Assembly (NCBI RefSeq): GCF_024166365.1
Contig: NC_064835.1
Span: 60,430,607 to 60,494,606 of the forward strand
From: Elephas maximus indicus
Taxonomy: Eukaryota; Chordata; Mammalia; Proboscidea; Elephantidae
DNA length: 64,000 nt
Direction of reading: 5' to 3'
Shown: in pieces, positions 1 to 12,022 of the stretch
Position numbering within the stretch: the stretch's first letter is position 1
How the letters are laid out: each line of letters starts with the position of its first letter
The notes under the pieces: model-generated
The model's database searches: none
What the model saw: only the letters and a program-made list of their open reading frames with translations
Told to the model about the DNA's origin: nothing
Position numbers and translations under genes: made by a program

Positions 1-806
1 TTTTCCTAAACGGAGTCTCAAATATAAAAGGTAAACACAAAGGGGCTTAGAAACTAGCCTGCAGGTTAAAAAAAAAAAAAAAGCCAGAGGCAGTCTGTGA
101 CTTGTTAAAACATCATAACCATATAGGTATTTTTTTATTTCTAAAAGTTCGCTAATGTTAAAAGGGTTTATTTATTTATTTTCATGTCCAATCATTCTGT
201 TCTCATCTGTACAACCAAGAGCAAAGCCGACCTGGCGTCTTGATCTAGTGTGGGTCAGGTTACCTATGATTACATGAACATGTGCTGAAGTACCTTCATC
301 TAACAAGGTTTTTGGCTTTCTTCACTGCTGGTGGCAAACAAAAATTGTGATCTTTGGTCTGAGATACTTTTAGATACTGTCACTGTAGTGGTTTATACTT
401 AACTCCTGTCCAAGCCCAGAGACATGGGAAAATGTCTGTATGGAATGTTCCAGTATGCCCTCTTCAGTCTCATCCTATTTTTACAGGGTGCTATGACAAC
501 TTAATAGGAAAAAAAAAAAAAAAAAAAGCTGAATTAAATAAGGAAAACATCAGTTTAAACATGAAATCAGTAATAAACACCTAATATTCTGGCTCCACAA
601 ATACCCACGTTTCTGGGGTCATAGAGCTGGAGAGACAGAGGAGCCTGTGTTCAAATATTTTTCTTCTCTGCTTCCTTTTCTCTCCCTTTCATCTGCAACA
701 CAGTGTGCTTCAGGAAGCAGGAGGTGGGCCATTTGGTTATGGGTCCAATAGCCTGCAAGAAGAGGGGAAACTCAGGCAAAATTTTGATACAGACGTAAGG
801 GGTAGG
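1..806. other. Unassigned, single-copy-like flank
   Basis: No repeat family or gene recognised. It holds two uninterrupted A-runs (68-82 and 509-527), which could be tails of very old retrocopies, but nothing upstream of them is identifiable. The short open frames here have no recognisable domain. Confidence 0.4.
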
Positions 807-1062
807 CCAAAGGAGAATGAAGAACACCAAGGACACAAGGTAATTACGAGCCCAAGAGACAGAAAGGGCCACATAAACCAGAGTCTACAACAACCTGAGA
901 CCAGAAGAACTAGATGGTTCCCGGCTACAATCAATGACCTCCCTGACAGGGAACACAACAGAGAACTCCTAAGGGAGCAGGAGAGCAGTGGGATGCAGAC
1001 CCCAAATTCTCGTAAAAAGACCAGACTTCATGATCTGACTGAAACTAGAAGGGCCCCTAAAG
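807..1062 (+). mobile_element. L1 3'UTR fragment
   Basis: The stretch beginning 'aaaggagaatgaagaacacc' and running through 'cccaagagacagaaagg' is the same sequence as the L1 3'UTR at 45585-45830 (plus) and, reversed, at 14830-15120 in the full-length L1. Both ends are lost and there is no A-tail, so this is an internal remnant. The long open frame at 705-1094 merely crosses this UTR and is not a gene. Confidence 0.85.
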
Positions 1063-1308
1063 CTTTGGAATCTGGTATAATTAGGATAGAATAAGAAAGA
1101 AAGGAGGGAAGAGTTGTGAGGAAAGTTAGCACATACTACAGTGAAACAATCCATGGGGTGCCCAGCGGGGCTAATAATATGGCACCCCTTCAAGCCATAA
1201 GCTTTACATTAGTTCTTCCTGGTGTGCATAATCCATTCTGACTGAGCTTAATAGCACTTAATAACACATTAGTAAGTTATATGAAAATTATATGTACACA
1301 CACATATG

Positions 1309-1503
1309 TACCAGTTACCATCAAGTCAATTCTGACTCATGATGACCCCATGTATGTCAGAGTAGAAATGCTCCACAGGGTTTTCAATGACTGATTTTTT
1401 GGAAATAGATTTCCAGGCTTTTTTTCCGAGGTGGCTCTGGGTGGGCTCCAACTGCCAACCTTTTAGTTAGCAGCTGAGTACTGTTACTGTTTACACTGCC
1501 CAG
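1309..1503 (-). mobile_element. AfroSINE-type SINE, antisense
   Basis: Reversed SINE core: 'caagtcaattctgactcatg' (tail), 'gtagaaatgctccacagggt' (body) and 'gccaaccttttagttagcag' (tRNA-derived head). It is diverged and belongs to the long form with the insert between head and tail. Confidence 0.85.
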
Positions 1504-2671
1504 AAACTCTCTCTCTGTTTCATCGTATAACTAACCTTGTTTTTCTCAGTTACAACTTTTAATGAGGCCAGTGACAGCTCTTGAAAGGGCACCACAGCAT
1601 ACAGAGTTAATTTAAATTATGGGTTTCCTCAAATTCTGTCCAAAGTCTGCCTTGATGACTTGATGATCATTGGGAAAGCTAAGCAGGCTCTGAATAGGAA
1701 AAACATATTTGTATCAGACTTTGAGATGAGCAGTACAAGTAATATGAAGACATTCTCCAAGGTCACCTCAGTGCTAGCTCTCCCAGCACACTTTTTGTTT
1801 TCTCTTCAATGTTGATTGCAGCTTGGTGATTATTCACATCTCATTCTCTTTTTTAAATTAGACTCACCACATTTGGTGATTCTTCTCAGTTCTAATTCCT
1901 CTTTAGTGTCTTCAGCCCATCTTAGCTATCTTAGAATGTTACTTTATTTTAATCTATTTGGTCTCTTCTCTACAGTTTTATTAGCATCTTTTTTTTTTTC
2001 TCATAGTCTGTAAAAGTTCTTACAACCTTTCATTTATAAACCTCGTAAAAGTTTTTTTTTTTTTTTTAAGTTGTCTTTGGTAAATCATTGCTCACAAACA
2101 TATATGATTCTAAAAGTCATCAATCCTATTTTTCACTGGCCCACCATTTTCAATGCCTAGTAATGGACAGGCCTTGGCTCTTACGTGGCTTCCCAGACCT
2201 GCTGTCTTGATCTGCTGGAGGTCAGAATAAATCCAACCTTACTAACAATACTACTATTGAATAAAACTCTCATATTTTAAGGAAACAAAAAAAGCAAATA
2301 AATTTATGTATATGTATAAACACGGTTGGACAGTTTACAAAGCTCTCAGATTACCCAGAGATGTCTTACCTCAAAGTTTTTCGTGTAAGTTAGTTTTAAT
2401 AGGCTTCTAGTCTTCCTTTAGAAAGTTTGAGCACCAGAATAACAAAAGAGACCTGAGGTCTCAAGGAAACACTGGAACATAGAACTCAGGTCTCCAAGTG
2501 ATTTCAAGTGAAATGTTCTTTATGGGTCCCTGGAATCCTTGCCTCAAATGACTTCTTCATCTTTGTGGATTTCATACTAATATATGATCAATTATTTATT
2601 TCCCTTCTTATCTAATTTTGTGGACCTCAAATGAAAAGAATTGATTTTATCAGATTCCTCTGCTTTTGTAA
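1504..2671. other. Unassigned AT-rich stretch
   Basis: No gene or repeat family recognised. It includes T-runs near 1988-2000 and 2051-2066. The open frame at 1816-2013 is hydrophobic because it is T-rich and has no other sign of coding. Confidence 0.35.
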
Positions 2672-2775
2672 AGATTACAGCCTTGGAAACCCTATGGGGC
2701 AGTACCACTCTGTCCTACAGGGTGGCTATGAGTCAGAATCAACTTGATGGCAATGGGTTTGTTTTTTTATTTTTT
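2672..2775 (+). mobile_element. AfroSINE 3' half
   Basis: 'ggaaaccctatggggcagta' followed by 'ctatgagtcagaatcaactt' and a T-rich tail. The tRNA-derived head is missing, so the copy is 5'-truncated. Confidence 0.85.
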
Positions 2776-2789
2776 GCTTTTTTTATGAG

Positions 2790-2862
2790 GCATTGGTAGT
2801 TCGGTGGTAGAATTCTTACTTTTATTGAGGAAGACTTGTAATCACTGGGTTTTATAAAATGA
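2790..2862 (+). mobile_element. tRNA-Gly-derived SINE head fragment
   Basis: 'ggcattggtagttcggtggt' then 'agaattctta' matches the 5' half of tRNA-Gly, including an A-box-like TRGYnnAnnnG. The 3' half is degraded (weak 'actgggttttataaa' at the B-box position). It resembles the head of the element at 58586-58876 rather than a functional tRNA gene. Confidence 0.5.
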
Positions 2863-4139
2863 AAGGGGAAAAAGGAAATGGAAAGAGATTGAGTTTATCA
2901 TTGAAAAGGAGGCTATGAGTACAAATGCCGGTCATTTTAACTTCCTAATGACATATTGAGCAACTCAAGTTCCACTATGAAAATGATGAACTAGGGGTGG
3001 GAATAGGGGTCAGGGGTGTTGATGTGATCCTACTATTGGTGTGTGTTTGTGTGAGGGACAATTTGATGCCCTTAGCAAGAAGTGGAACTGTGTGCTAACA
3101 CCTGGTTTACAAGTGATGTCATGATGCCAAGGTTGCAAATTTGGTGGCTTCTGGTCTGTATCCAGCCCATCAGACATGCTTGTTTGACCTTCACAGTGTT
3201 AAAATAATTGAGCCAAATTTAAATATCAGGTGATCGCATATAAAATTCCCATTTCTGGCTTTCTTCAAAAATCAGGTGAGACAATGGTCTGTATTTCCCA
3301 CAAATTCCAGTTGCCTAGAACTGAGCAGCCTCCGTCTGCTTCCCAGTTTGTACTAGTCCATCATTTGCAGCTCTTCCCTGATGCTGAATTTCCTTCGCCA
3401 TTTAAAATCATGCCTGAGCTGCTGTTTTTCTTGGTAAATAGTGAATATCGTATCTCCAAAGTGGGAAAATGAAAGGCAGACTGAGAAGTCTTTTTTTTTT
3501 TTCCTCCAAGATAAATGAGAGACCATGTTTATTTGTAGAAAGGAAAAATACATCCATGTGTTTAATATGCAGACAAATTGGGTCTGTGTAAAAAGAAGAA
3601 AACTTAAGGTGCCCACCCATCCTACTTATTGATGACCACATGGCCCATGTAGGCATTTGAGTTTGTAATCCTGCATTATTACCTTCTCTGCATTGGTGGT
3701 TCTCAACAAAGGGGTGTAGAGAGATATCACAGTCATCCAGTGGCTGTTTCAAATCACACATCCATCCACATGGACAATTCTGGAATGTTTGCCTCTTTGG
3801 AGGCCTTATCTGATTACAGAAACTGTCTAGAAGATTCTGATATCATTGCCTAGTGAGAACCTCTCATCCATATTCTGATCTTTGGATGAAATCACTGGAA
3901 CGACATCCTGATTTCGTTTCTCCACTTTCTTTCCCCTGCCCCATCCAAAATAAAACCCCTGACAGTGGAGGAATTCAGGAATCATGCCCACGGGGGTGAG
4001 TGATGAGAAACTGCCAAGAAGGCCCCTCTGCCTGTGAAGTTCTTGCTTCAAATGGTGTGGGAGTAAGAGTTGGGGGTAAAAACTGCCACCTTTGAATAAA
4101 TGTTATGACAGTTAGCTAGAGGCAAGGATGTCTGTAGAT
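2863..4139. other. Unassigned, single-copy-like
   Basis: No gene or repeat family recognised. A T-run lies at about 3489-3501. The overlapping open frames on both strands (3230-3761) lack recognisable domains. Confidence 0.35.
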
Positions 4140-4915
4140 ATGTGGTTCATGAGCTTTGAGAACCTGGGTGTTTACTAAAATACTGATGTCCAGGCCTCAT
4201 GTCATCATTTCTGATTTAGTACATGTAGGGTGGGGATCCAGGAATCAGCACTTTTTGTGGGCTCTCCAGATGATTTGGTTGCACAGCAGCACTTAAGAGT
4301 CACCGCAGTAGACCACTCCTTTGTTTTCCAAATTTCTCAAGAATCCCTTGGGTGGGGGACAGGTGAGGGAGTAGCTTCTCATGCCTGCCCCTAGCCTCAA
4401 ATGAAACAGAATTTCTGGGACGTGGCCTGGGGATATAAGTTTTAAAAATAATCCCTCTCCGCCAGGTGCTTCTTAACATCAAGGGCATTTGGGAGACACT
4501 GAGCTACACCACTGTTCACGGGCTTGTACCAGGCCGGCAGAATATAAAATGTCTAGAAAGCTTTTGCTGGAGATGTGTAGGCCCCACCCTTGGAAAGTCT
4601 GATGTAGTAAGTCTGGGCTCCCCTGTGATTCTGACATTCAGCATGGGTTTGGAAAGCAGTGCTCTACAACAACACATCAAACAGCAACATGCATACAAAT
4701 CCTCCGGTGTTATCCAAGGCAGATTCTGATTAAATAGCGCCAGGGGGGGAGCCAAGATTCTGCATTTCTAATAAGCTCCATGTGACGGTTATATTGCTAT
4801 GCATTGAGTAGCCAGCCTTAGCTGTACAATAGAATCATGTGGGGAAACAGCCTCCAGAGATGGGACCAGACATTAGGCTTCCAGTGTGCAGCCAAGATTG
4901 AGAACACTGCTTCAA
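4140..4915. mobile_element. Cluster of MER5-like hAT remnants
   Basis: Four or five consecutive segments carry the MER5/Charlie pattern: 'aaaatactgatgtccaggcc', 'gcagattctgattaaatagc', 'aagattctgcatttctaata', and 'gcagccaagattgagaacac' near the end. These are non-autonomous DNA transposon fossils shared by placental mammals. Boundaries and subfamilies cannot be fixed by eye. Confidence 0.5.
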
Positions 4916-6299
4916 GTTCACACCGGTGAGGTGGGTGATTGGAGCAAAGCGTTTTTACAGGAATGCAGATCCGAATTCTCGTGAACTCACCACTGACATG
5001 TCATTCATTCTTAGGCATGGCTTTGTGGTTCTTGCGATTTCCTGTTGGCATAAGAATGCCTGGAAGTCCACTAAATGCATTTAGGAGGGATTGTTCCATG
5101 GAATGTCTGCTGAACCACGTTGTCTTCAGCCTTGGGGGGCTTCCTGCTGAAAGGGAGCTGTAATGTTGGCCCAAAATAACCCATGTGCCCAACAGGTGGG
5201 AAGCTGTGAGTTGAGAGACAGTGGTCTTCAATGACCAAGGAAACTGCATAAGGTAAACTGGTTTTACTTCAGAGGTGAGTGTGATTGGGTGCTTCCAACT
5301 TAAAGGGAAAAAAAAAGAAACAAACAAAAAAGCCTGATGGACAGATCTGTTTGTTTTTAATCTCTCTCCTCTAGGTTTTCATGACTGATTACAAGGGTAA
5401 GGGAGATGATGGTGGTGTTGTTGATGAGAAGGCAAATTTGGATAGACTATAATCACAACTCACTCTACCAGATGGCTTCATCTGTTGCCAGGCACTTGAT
5501 GAGCATTTCATGAAGGCTGTTGTGGGGATGGGTTCAAGCCTGAAAGCCTTTTGGATTTGCATGGACCAATGTGAAGGTGCTTAATTGATCCTTGGATGCT
5601 TGGCTCATTTTTCTTGCAGAGAACAGGAAAAGAGCTGGTACATAATAAAATCCAAGAGAGCTTTTCCAGAAGAAAGCTACTTCGTACCCAAAGATGACAC
5701 GGGTTTCAATTGAGCATATGTGACTTGCAGATCAACAAAATTTGTGAGTAGAGGCCTGGTACCATTTTGTCATGAGCTCATGGACAAAATTTTTAGCAAT
5801 CATCTATCCCAAAATTCATTACACCATAATGGAGCAACTGAGGAAATCTCATGGCTGATAAACACCCACTCAGCCTGTGCACTATAATTATCTAGTGCAA
5901 AACATCCTTTCTGTAATGAATGGTCTTTATTTTCAACCATGTGTTAGTGTGCATAAATAAAAGGCATCCCTGAAAAATATTCAGACATCTGAAACCTGTG
6001 TCACGTTAGCAGAGACCATGGTGAACCAGAAGTGGTTTGTAATTACTGTGATGTCATGCCTTATTCTCAGGCAGAGCTGGGGAGGTTAGCAGGCAGAAGG
6101 CAGCAGAATGCCTATGTGAAAAAATTATTTATCATCCACAAACTAGTACATGCCTGGTTTCAGAGAAACAATGTAATTCTTAAAAACTAACATCCAATGG
6201 CTAGCCTAGCAGACATGAGTCATTTCAGTATATATGATATACTATGTACCTTTATTTTAACAACAAATGTGATGTGAGTTGAGTTTAAAGGTTTCCTGA
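4916..6299. other. Unassigned, single-copy-like
   Basis: No repeat family or gene recognised. The frames at 4939-5163 and 5001-5327 are antiparallel and without domain signals. Confidence 0.35.
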
Positions 6300-6327
6300 C
6301 TCAACCAACCAACCAACCAAACAAAAA
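6300..6327. repeat. (CCAA)n simple repeat
   Basis: 'caaccaaccaaccaaccaaa' lies beside the 3' end of the antisense SINE that follows and is probably its expanded tail (SINE tails in this window often read 'tttggttt'). Confidence 0.8.
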
Positions 6328-6517
6328 CATCTTGCTATCAAGTTGATTCTGACTCATGGAGACCCCATGTGCTCTGGAGTAGAACTGCAGCATAGCGTTT
6401 TCTTGGTGGTGATCTTTGTGGAAGCAGATTGCCAGGCCTTTCTTCGATGGTGTGGTTGGGTGGGTTTGTATCACCAACCTTCAGGTTAGTAGAAAAGCAT
6501 TTGCACCACCCAGGGTC
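6328..6517 (-). mobile_element. AfroSINE, antisense
   Basis: Reversed tail 'atcaagttgattctgactca', body 'gtagaactgcagcatagcgt', insert 'gaagcagattgccaggcctt', and head ending 'ttgcaccacccaggg'. Near full length. Confidence 0.85.
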
Positions 6518-6748
6518 TGTCAGAAACACACCATAAAAACCTGCTGCCATCGAGTTGTTTCCAACTCACAGAGACCCTGTAGGACAGAGTAGAACTGCCC
6601 CATAAGGTTTCCAAGGCTGTACATCTTTATGGAAGCAGACTGACATATCTTTCTTCAGCAGAATTACTGATAGGTTTGAACCACTGACCTTTTGGTTAGC
6701 AGCCAAGGGCTTAACCACTGTACCACCAGTGCTTCTTGTCAGAAACAC
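6518..6748 (-). mobile_element. AfroSINE, antisense, with target duplication
   Basis: Near full-length long-form SINE (about 6530-6736). It is flanked by a perfect 12-bp direct repeat 'tgtcagaaacac' at 6518-6529 and 6737-6748, which shows one retrotransposition event. The left repeat directly follows the preceding SINE. Confidence 0.9.
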
Positions 6749-6875
6749 TACTCATGAAAATTCCCTCTAAGTTCACGTTGAAAGAGGGGAGCTGTCCCCA
6801 CCCCAGTGGATGAAGTAGGGGGAAGATACCCTCCAAAACTCTGTGGATAAATATCAGGCGTGGATAGCTCTTTCC

Positions 6876-7103
6876 TAACTGAAGTATTATCGTTGATGTG
6901 TGCCGCTGAATTGATTCTGACTCATAGCAACACTATAGGACAGAGTAAAACTTCCCCATAGGGTTTCCTGGGCCATAATCTTTATGGGAGCAGAGTGCCA
7001 GATCTTTTCTTCTGTAGAGCTGCTGGTAGGTTTGAACTGCCAACCTTTTGGTTAGCAGCAAAGCGCTTAACAATTGTACCACCAGGGCTCCTTAACTAAA
7101 GTA
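6876..7103 (-). mobile_element. AfroSINE, antisense, with target duplication
   Basis: Full-length copy whose head ends in 'accaccagggctcctt', the reverse of the family start 'aaggagccctggtggt'. The flanking repeat 'taactgaagta' / 'taactaaagta' (6876-6886, 7093-7103) matches at 10 of 11 positions. Confidence 0.88.
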
Positions 7104-7789
7104 AGTTAGCTATAATAATAATAACATAATGGTAAGTAAATATGGGTCCTAAGGAAAAATTCAGGGAAAGAGAATTATTTGAAGATGCATGAAGAGTAAA
7201 CCTTTGAAAATTATTTTATAAAAATATATATATGTATGTATTTTTTATGTATATACATATCTGCTTGAGTCTTCATTAACAAACCAGAAGCTCTCAGAGG
7301 TTGAAGGCTGAGCATCATCCCAGGTCTTCAGCAGCATGTCTCCTTGAACACTCCATTGGAACAGAGGACCCTGCTGGGCTCCTGTGAGTCAGACCTGTAT
7401 ACCTGGGAAGCAGATGCAGCATTAAGGTCTGGCAACCGCAAAGAGCAGAGCCTTCAGGGAATTCTGTAGGGGCAACTGTGGGAAGCCAGGGAAAGTGAAA
7501 GCAGAGGGAAAGGAGGAGAGGTGTTTAATGGGAAAGCAATTTCTTCTCTTATCTTCTCACACTTGTCGTACTTTTGACACATTTTTATTGACCTCACACT
7601 GCAGAGAATATTAAACCTCCTGAATGCATCTTTGTATGGATTCCTATCTGGGGATTCTTTATCCTACTACAGTGTAATGTAGAATAGCATTTCCTCAATC
7701 CTTCTCACCTATGGCTCACGCATGGATGTATATTAACACACACCCTCCCTCCTTTCTGGCCTTGAGAGTGAGGCAGTCATCATGATATC
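7094..7789. other. Unassigned; contains a TA-rich simple repeat
   Basis: An (TA/TG)-rich stretch lies at about 7215-7262. The rest is single-copy-like with no recognised gene. Confidence 0.35.
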
Positions 7790-8545
7790 CATTTATTCTG
7801 TATTAAGCATCAGCTAGGCTTTTAAAATAAGGGTACATATGTGATTCTTGCAACGACTCATAACGTAGGTGTCTTAGTTATCTAGTGCTGCTGTAACAGA
7901 AATACCACACATGGATGGCCTTAAAAAACAGACATTTATTCTCTTACAGTCTAGTAGGCTATAAGTCCAAATTCAGGGCATCATCTCCAGGGGAAGGCTT
8001 TCTCTCTCTCTGTTGGCTCTGGAGGAAGACCCTTCTCATTAATCTTCCCCTGATTGAGGACTTTCTCAGGTGCAGGAACCCTAGTCCAAAGGACATGCTG
8101 TGCTCCCAGTGCTGCTTTCTTGGTGGTATGAGGTTCCCCTTCTCTTCTTGCTTCCCTTTCCTTTCATCTCTTGTAAATTAAAAGGTGGTGCAGGCTATAC
8201 CCCAGGGAAACCCTTTACATTGCATCAGGGATGTGACCTGAGCAAGGGCGTTACATCCCACCCTAATCCTCTTCAACATAATCCAATCTTGTCTCATTAA
8301 CCACAGGCAGAGATTAGGATTTACCACATATAGGAAATTTATATCAATCACAAAATGGAGGACAACCACACAATACTGGAAATCACGGTCTAACCAAGTT
8401 GACATGTATTTTGGGGGGACACAATTCAATCTATGACAGTAGGTATGATAATCCCCACTTTGTGGTTGAGGCAACTGGCTTCCAGGAGGTTAATACAACT
8501 AGCTCAAAGTCCCACCGAGAAGTCAGGATTTGAACTCAGGTCCAC
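7790..8545 (+). mobile_element. MIR SINE split by an LTR
   Basis: The 5' piece (7790-7869: 'gtattaagcatcagctaggc', 'ttgcaacgactcataacgta') and the 3' piece (8439-8545: 'gataatccccactttgtggt', 'aggatttgaactcaggtcc') join into one MIR when the LTR at 7870-8438 is removed. MIR predates placental radiation, so the LTR is younger. Confidence 0.8.
7870..8438 (-). mobile_element. Solo MaLR-like LTR (ERVL-MaLR type)
   Basis: On the minus strand it starts 'tgtcatagattgaattgtgt' plus 'cccccc' and ends 'agcactagataactaagaca', the TG...CA termini of an LTR. The minus-strand 3' part shows the MaLR signature (reverse of 'acagacatttattctcttac'). A perfect 5-bp target duplication, 'gtagg', sits at 7865-7869 and 8439-8443. 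There is no internal region, so this is a solo LTR left by recombination. A sibling copy is at 60478-60987; assignment to a named subfamily needs a library. Confidence 0.85.
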
Positions 8546-10035
8546 TTTACTTCAAATTCCTTTCTGCATAACCACATTCTCTCAAAACGACATACTCCTG
8601 GGAGTCACTGGTTTTCTCCACAACTTCCCTATACTATGGTTAAATTGGTCTCTTAGGTGGAATCACAGACCTTCGGTATTTTGCTTAATGGCTCCCTTAC
8701 CTAATTCCCTCAGGTATGTTTGCTGTGCCTATTTGAGCCTGCACTCTAAAATGCGCTCTTTGCTTGGCACACGCTCTCTCTTTTGGGCCAGTCACAAGTG
8801 ACTGGCAATTATCAGCAAATTACTAACCAATTACCATCAGTCTGTTAGCAATTCACCAGGCAAAGAGAGGAGAAACCTCAGGCAATATTCAGGAAAGAAG
8901 AAATTGTCCCTATTTCCAGTCTCTTCCACAAGAGAAACTAAAAATATATCAGTACCCAACCAGTATTACTCACCTTGATAAGACACCTCATTCACTAGAT
9001 GTGATTTCAAATGGTTTTCTAAGAAAATCAGATCCAACTTTAAACGGCAAGAATTTGACATAACTTAGGTATTCTAAAAAATGCAATGCAGGTTCTGAAA
9101 GCACTTCAAAGTTAGACAGTCCAAAAAAATGTCTGAGCTGTGATGGCGTGGTTGGAATAAATGCAAAGTCTTTCAAAGTACCCAAATTAAAGTGCAACTT
9201 TCATTTGAATACATATATTCATTATATGCACATGTATTAAAACTTAGTCTTTTTTATTCATTCCCTCCCCTAGAACTGCCTGCATTCTTTCAATAAATAT
9301 TGTTTTATGCCTACTTTAGGAAGAGTTGGCTTATGTTACTTATAATCAATAACACTAATTAATACAAAAATTGGAATCTGAAGTGGGGTGTTCAAACTAC
9401 AGACCTTAAAATAGGACCTTAAATGTAAATCTTGCCTGGCTGGAGGTGTGGAGGTGTGCCCTGTGGTTCCCTCTATTCTGGCTCAGACACATTTTATGTG
9501 ATACGGAAAAAAAATGACTAAACCGTTACCTGTTTATGGGGATTCAGTCCATATATCCAACATGGAACACCAAGGACTTGGCAGAAAATGTCAGATCATG
9601 AAAGGATGTTGGCTATTGTGCCTTTCAGCAGAAGTGATATTACAAATATGTTTAACAACTGACACAGCTCTAGGCTCAGAGATTAGAATGGATGTTGGAT
9701 CCTGAGCCTCCCCACCCCACACCCCCACTCCGAGCACACACCGACCCTTTCATTTTTGGTTGTGGTGCCCTCTAGGAGGTCCTGGGGAGGGTGGAGGATG
9801 GTGAGGGGACTAGAAGGGGCACAAGGAAGCAGCGCTTTCACTATTTAACAACAGTTTTGGCCCTACGGATGTGAACTGGCTAAATATCATCACTCTGGCC
9901 TCAAGGAAGTGCTGAGAGAGAAAAGAAGCTCTTGTCCAAGCCGGTCCATCTGATAGAAGCAGAAAGAACAGAATGCAGTTGACCTTTCTCCTGTGACTGG
10001 TAATCCAAGACCTCTGAGGGTAAGCCTTAAATTCT
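8546..10035. other. Unassigned, single-copy-like
   Basis: No gene or repeat family recognised. A C/A-rich patch occurs at about 9705-9745. Open frames on both strands show no domain. Confidence 0.35.
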
Positions 10036-10040
10036 CTGAG

Positions 10041-10467
10041 TGTTATGCATTGAATTGTGTCTTCCCAAAGTACGTGTTGGAATCCTAGCCCCATACCTGT
10101 GGATGTAATCTAAAGTAATGTAATCACCTTCCATAATATAATGTAAAGTAATCAATCAAATCAACTATTTGAGGTCATACCAATGTAGGGTGGATCCTAA
10201 ACCTAATTACTTTTGAGCTATATAAAGAGCATTATAGACACACACACACACACACACTCACACACAGGGGAAGACAGATGCCATATGAGGATCATCTACA
10301 AGCCAAGGAACTAAGGAACACCCAGGGCTATCAACAAGGATGTAATGGACAACACCAAGACCCTGATTTGAACCTTTAGCCTCTAGAACTATGAGAAAAT
10401 ATGATCAGTTCTTTAAAGCCACTCACTGATGGTCTTTCTGTTACAGCAGCACTAGGAAACTAAGATA
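10041..10467 (+). mobile_element. MaLR-like LTR, sense
   Basis: It starts 'tgttatgcattgaattgtgt' and ends 'cactaggaaactaagata', the same termini (in the opposite orientation) as the LTR at 7870-8438. Flanks read 'ctgag' (10036-10040) and 'atgag' (10468-10472), a 5-bp target duplication with one change. A (CA)n tract has expanded at 10231-10266. The middle differs from the 7870 copy, so it is probably another subfamily. Confidence 0.8.
10231..10266. repeat. (CA)n microsatellite
   Basis: Dinucleotide run 'acacacacacacacacac' with one 'tc' interruption, lying inside the LTR. Confidence 0.9.
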
Positions 10468-10472
10468 ATGAG

Positions 10473-12022
10473 TAAAAGTAAGGAGCTGGGAGACAGCATG
10501 TACATAAGACTGGAGCATGAGAGAGTCGTCAGAACTGGGGAAATCCCAGTCCGTGGGCCCCTCTTCCCACCACAGAAGTCTTCTGCTGTGTCTTTTCTTT
10601 CTGACACTCTATGTGTGTCTAGACTCTGGGGACTCTACAGAAATGAGGGAACCCTGCCTTCACTGCCCTCCCTTCCAACATTTCCTGCTGTGTATGTCAT
10701 GCCTGCTAGAGGTAATTAGTGCCCCACTGTTAAATACTCTCCACTAGGCTACATGATGAGGTAGGGAGGAGGCCAGCTTTGGCTGTCTGTCCAGGCCTAT
10801 TGCTTTATGTTGCACTAAAGCAGTGCCAGGCAGAGGTTTGGTCCAATGAGTACAGCCCTAGGCCCATTGCTGGAGATGGAAACTCCCAGGGTGTGGGGTA
10901 GGGTCCAGAGTAAAGGACCAGATTTAGTGCTGTGGTTACTAACTATAAATTTCCCCCGGGTATTGAATAGATAGGCAGCTTTGCAGGAATTTAAGGAAGT
11001 CTTACTGACAATGAAAGAGTCCATGATGCTTAACATCTACGACAACTCCCAGGCTCCAAAGTCATGTCCACAAGAAGTGGACTTTTAAAGCAGATCCCTG
11101 AAGAGTGATCATCCCTGCACGCTTCTCAGTAATTGTCCAGGAGGCCAATGGATATGGGAAGTCCTCCCAGCAGGATAATTAGGGAGCCAGGCTGGCCAAC
11201 CAAGCAACCATTCCACCACTAGAGAAGCAGAGGATGTGGGCTAGAGACCATGAATGTTTTGTATGTTTTCACTTTTCAAATAAAGGTTCTCTTGTGGTTT
11301 TTCTGTTTCCACTCCACCATTGATTATTCAGTGTGTTGTGGTGGTTATATTTATCAGTTAGTCATAGATTATAAGAAGCCATGTCCGGACACCCATCACC
11401 CAGGGGTATGGTCTTAGAGGTAAATGAGACATTGGGTATGATTTGGGGTGGTCTCCCTTTGAGGGGTGTGGCTAGTGGTGTTGAGTGCATACGTGATTTC
11501 ACATGGGGTAGTTATGTTATGCTAGAAATTCTCGAATTGTGAGCATTGGAATAAAGGTCACTATAACAAATGTCATGAGTAGCTATGAAGGGGAATATAA
11601 GAAACTATGGTAGCTGTGTTTTATCTGCCTAGCAAACTTTCTTTACCCTTCTTCTAATAAGAGCTTCTGCTCACTTGGCCACCAAGGTACACAGTGAGAT
11701 CAGGCCATGAGCCCTCTTTCCCTGTGAAGTGATTAGTTGGGGATGGTGGACATCACCTAAGCAGACACTTGGGGAAATGAGCCTTCCCTTTCTGATGGTA
11801 GCTTAGCCACTACAGCCAGTGACCATGCTCCTCACCATGGAGATGGAATGAGAACTAGACAAGGACAATACTAGTATGTTGAGTCCCCGCTTTTAGAGTC
11901 CAAGGCCCTAGCTACTAATTTTCAACATTTTGGGGAGTTACTGCTGTCTCTACACACAAATACATACCTTGATACATATATGTACATATATATACACACA
12001 TATGTATATTTTTTTTTTTTTT
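10473..12022. other. Unassigned, single-copy-like
   Basis: No gene recognised. A TA/CA-rich simple repeat occupies about 11960-12022 next to the following RTE copy. Open frames such as 10468-10747 and 10815-11036 lack domain signals. Confidence 0.35.

Noticed and set aside
705-1094. 129-codon plus-strand ORF
   Set aside because: It crosses the L1 3'UTR segment at 807-1062, which appears in several other copies, so it is not a gene.
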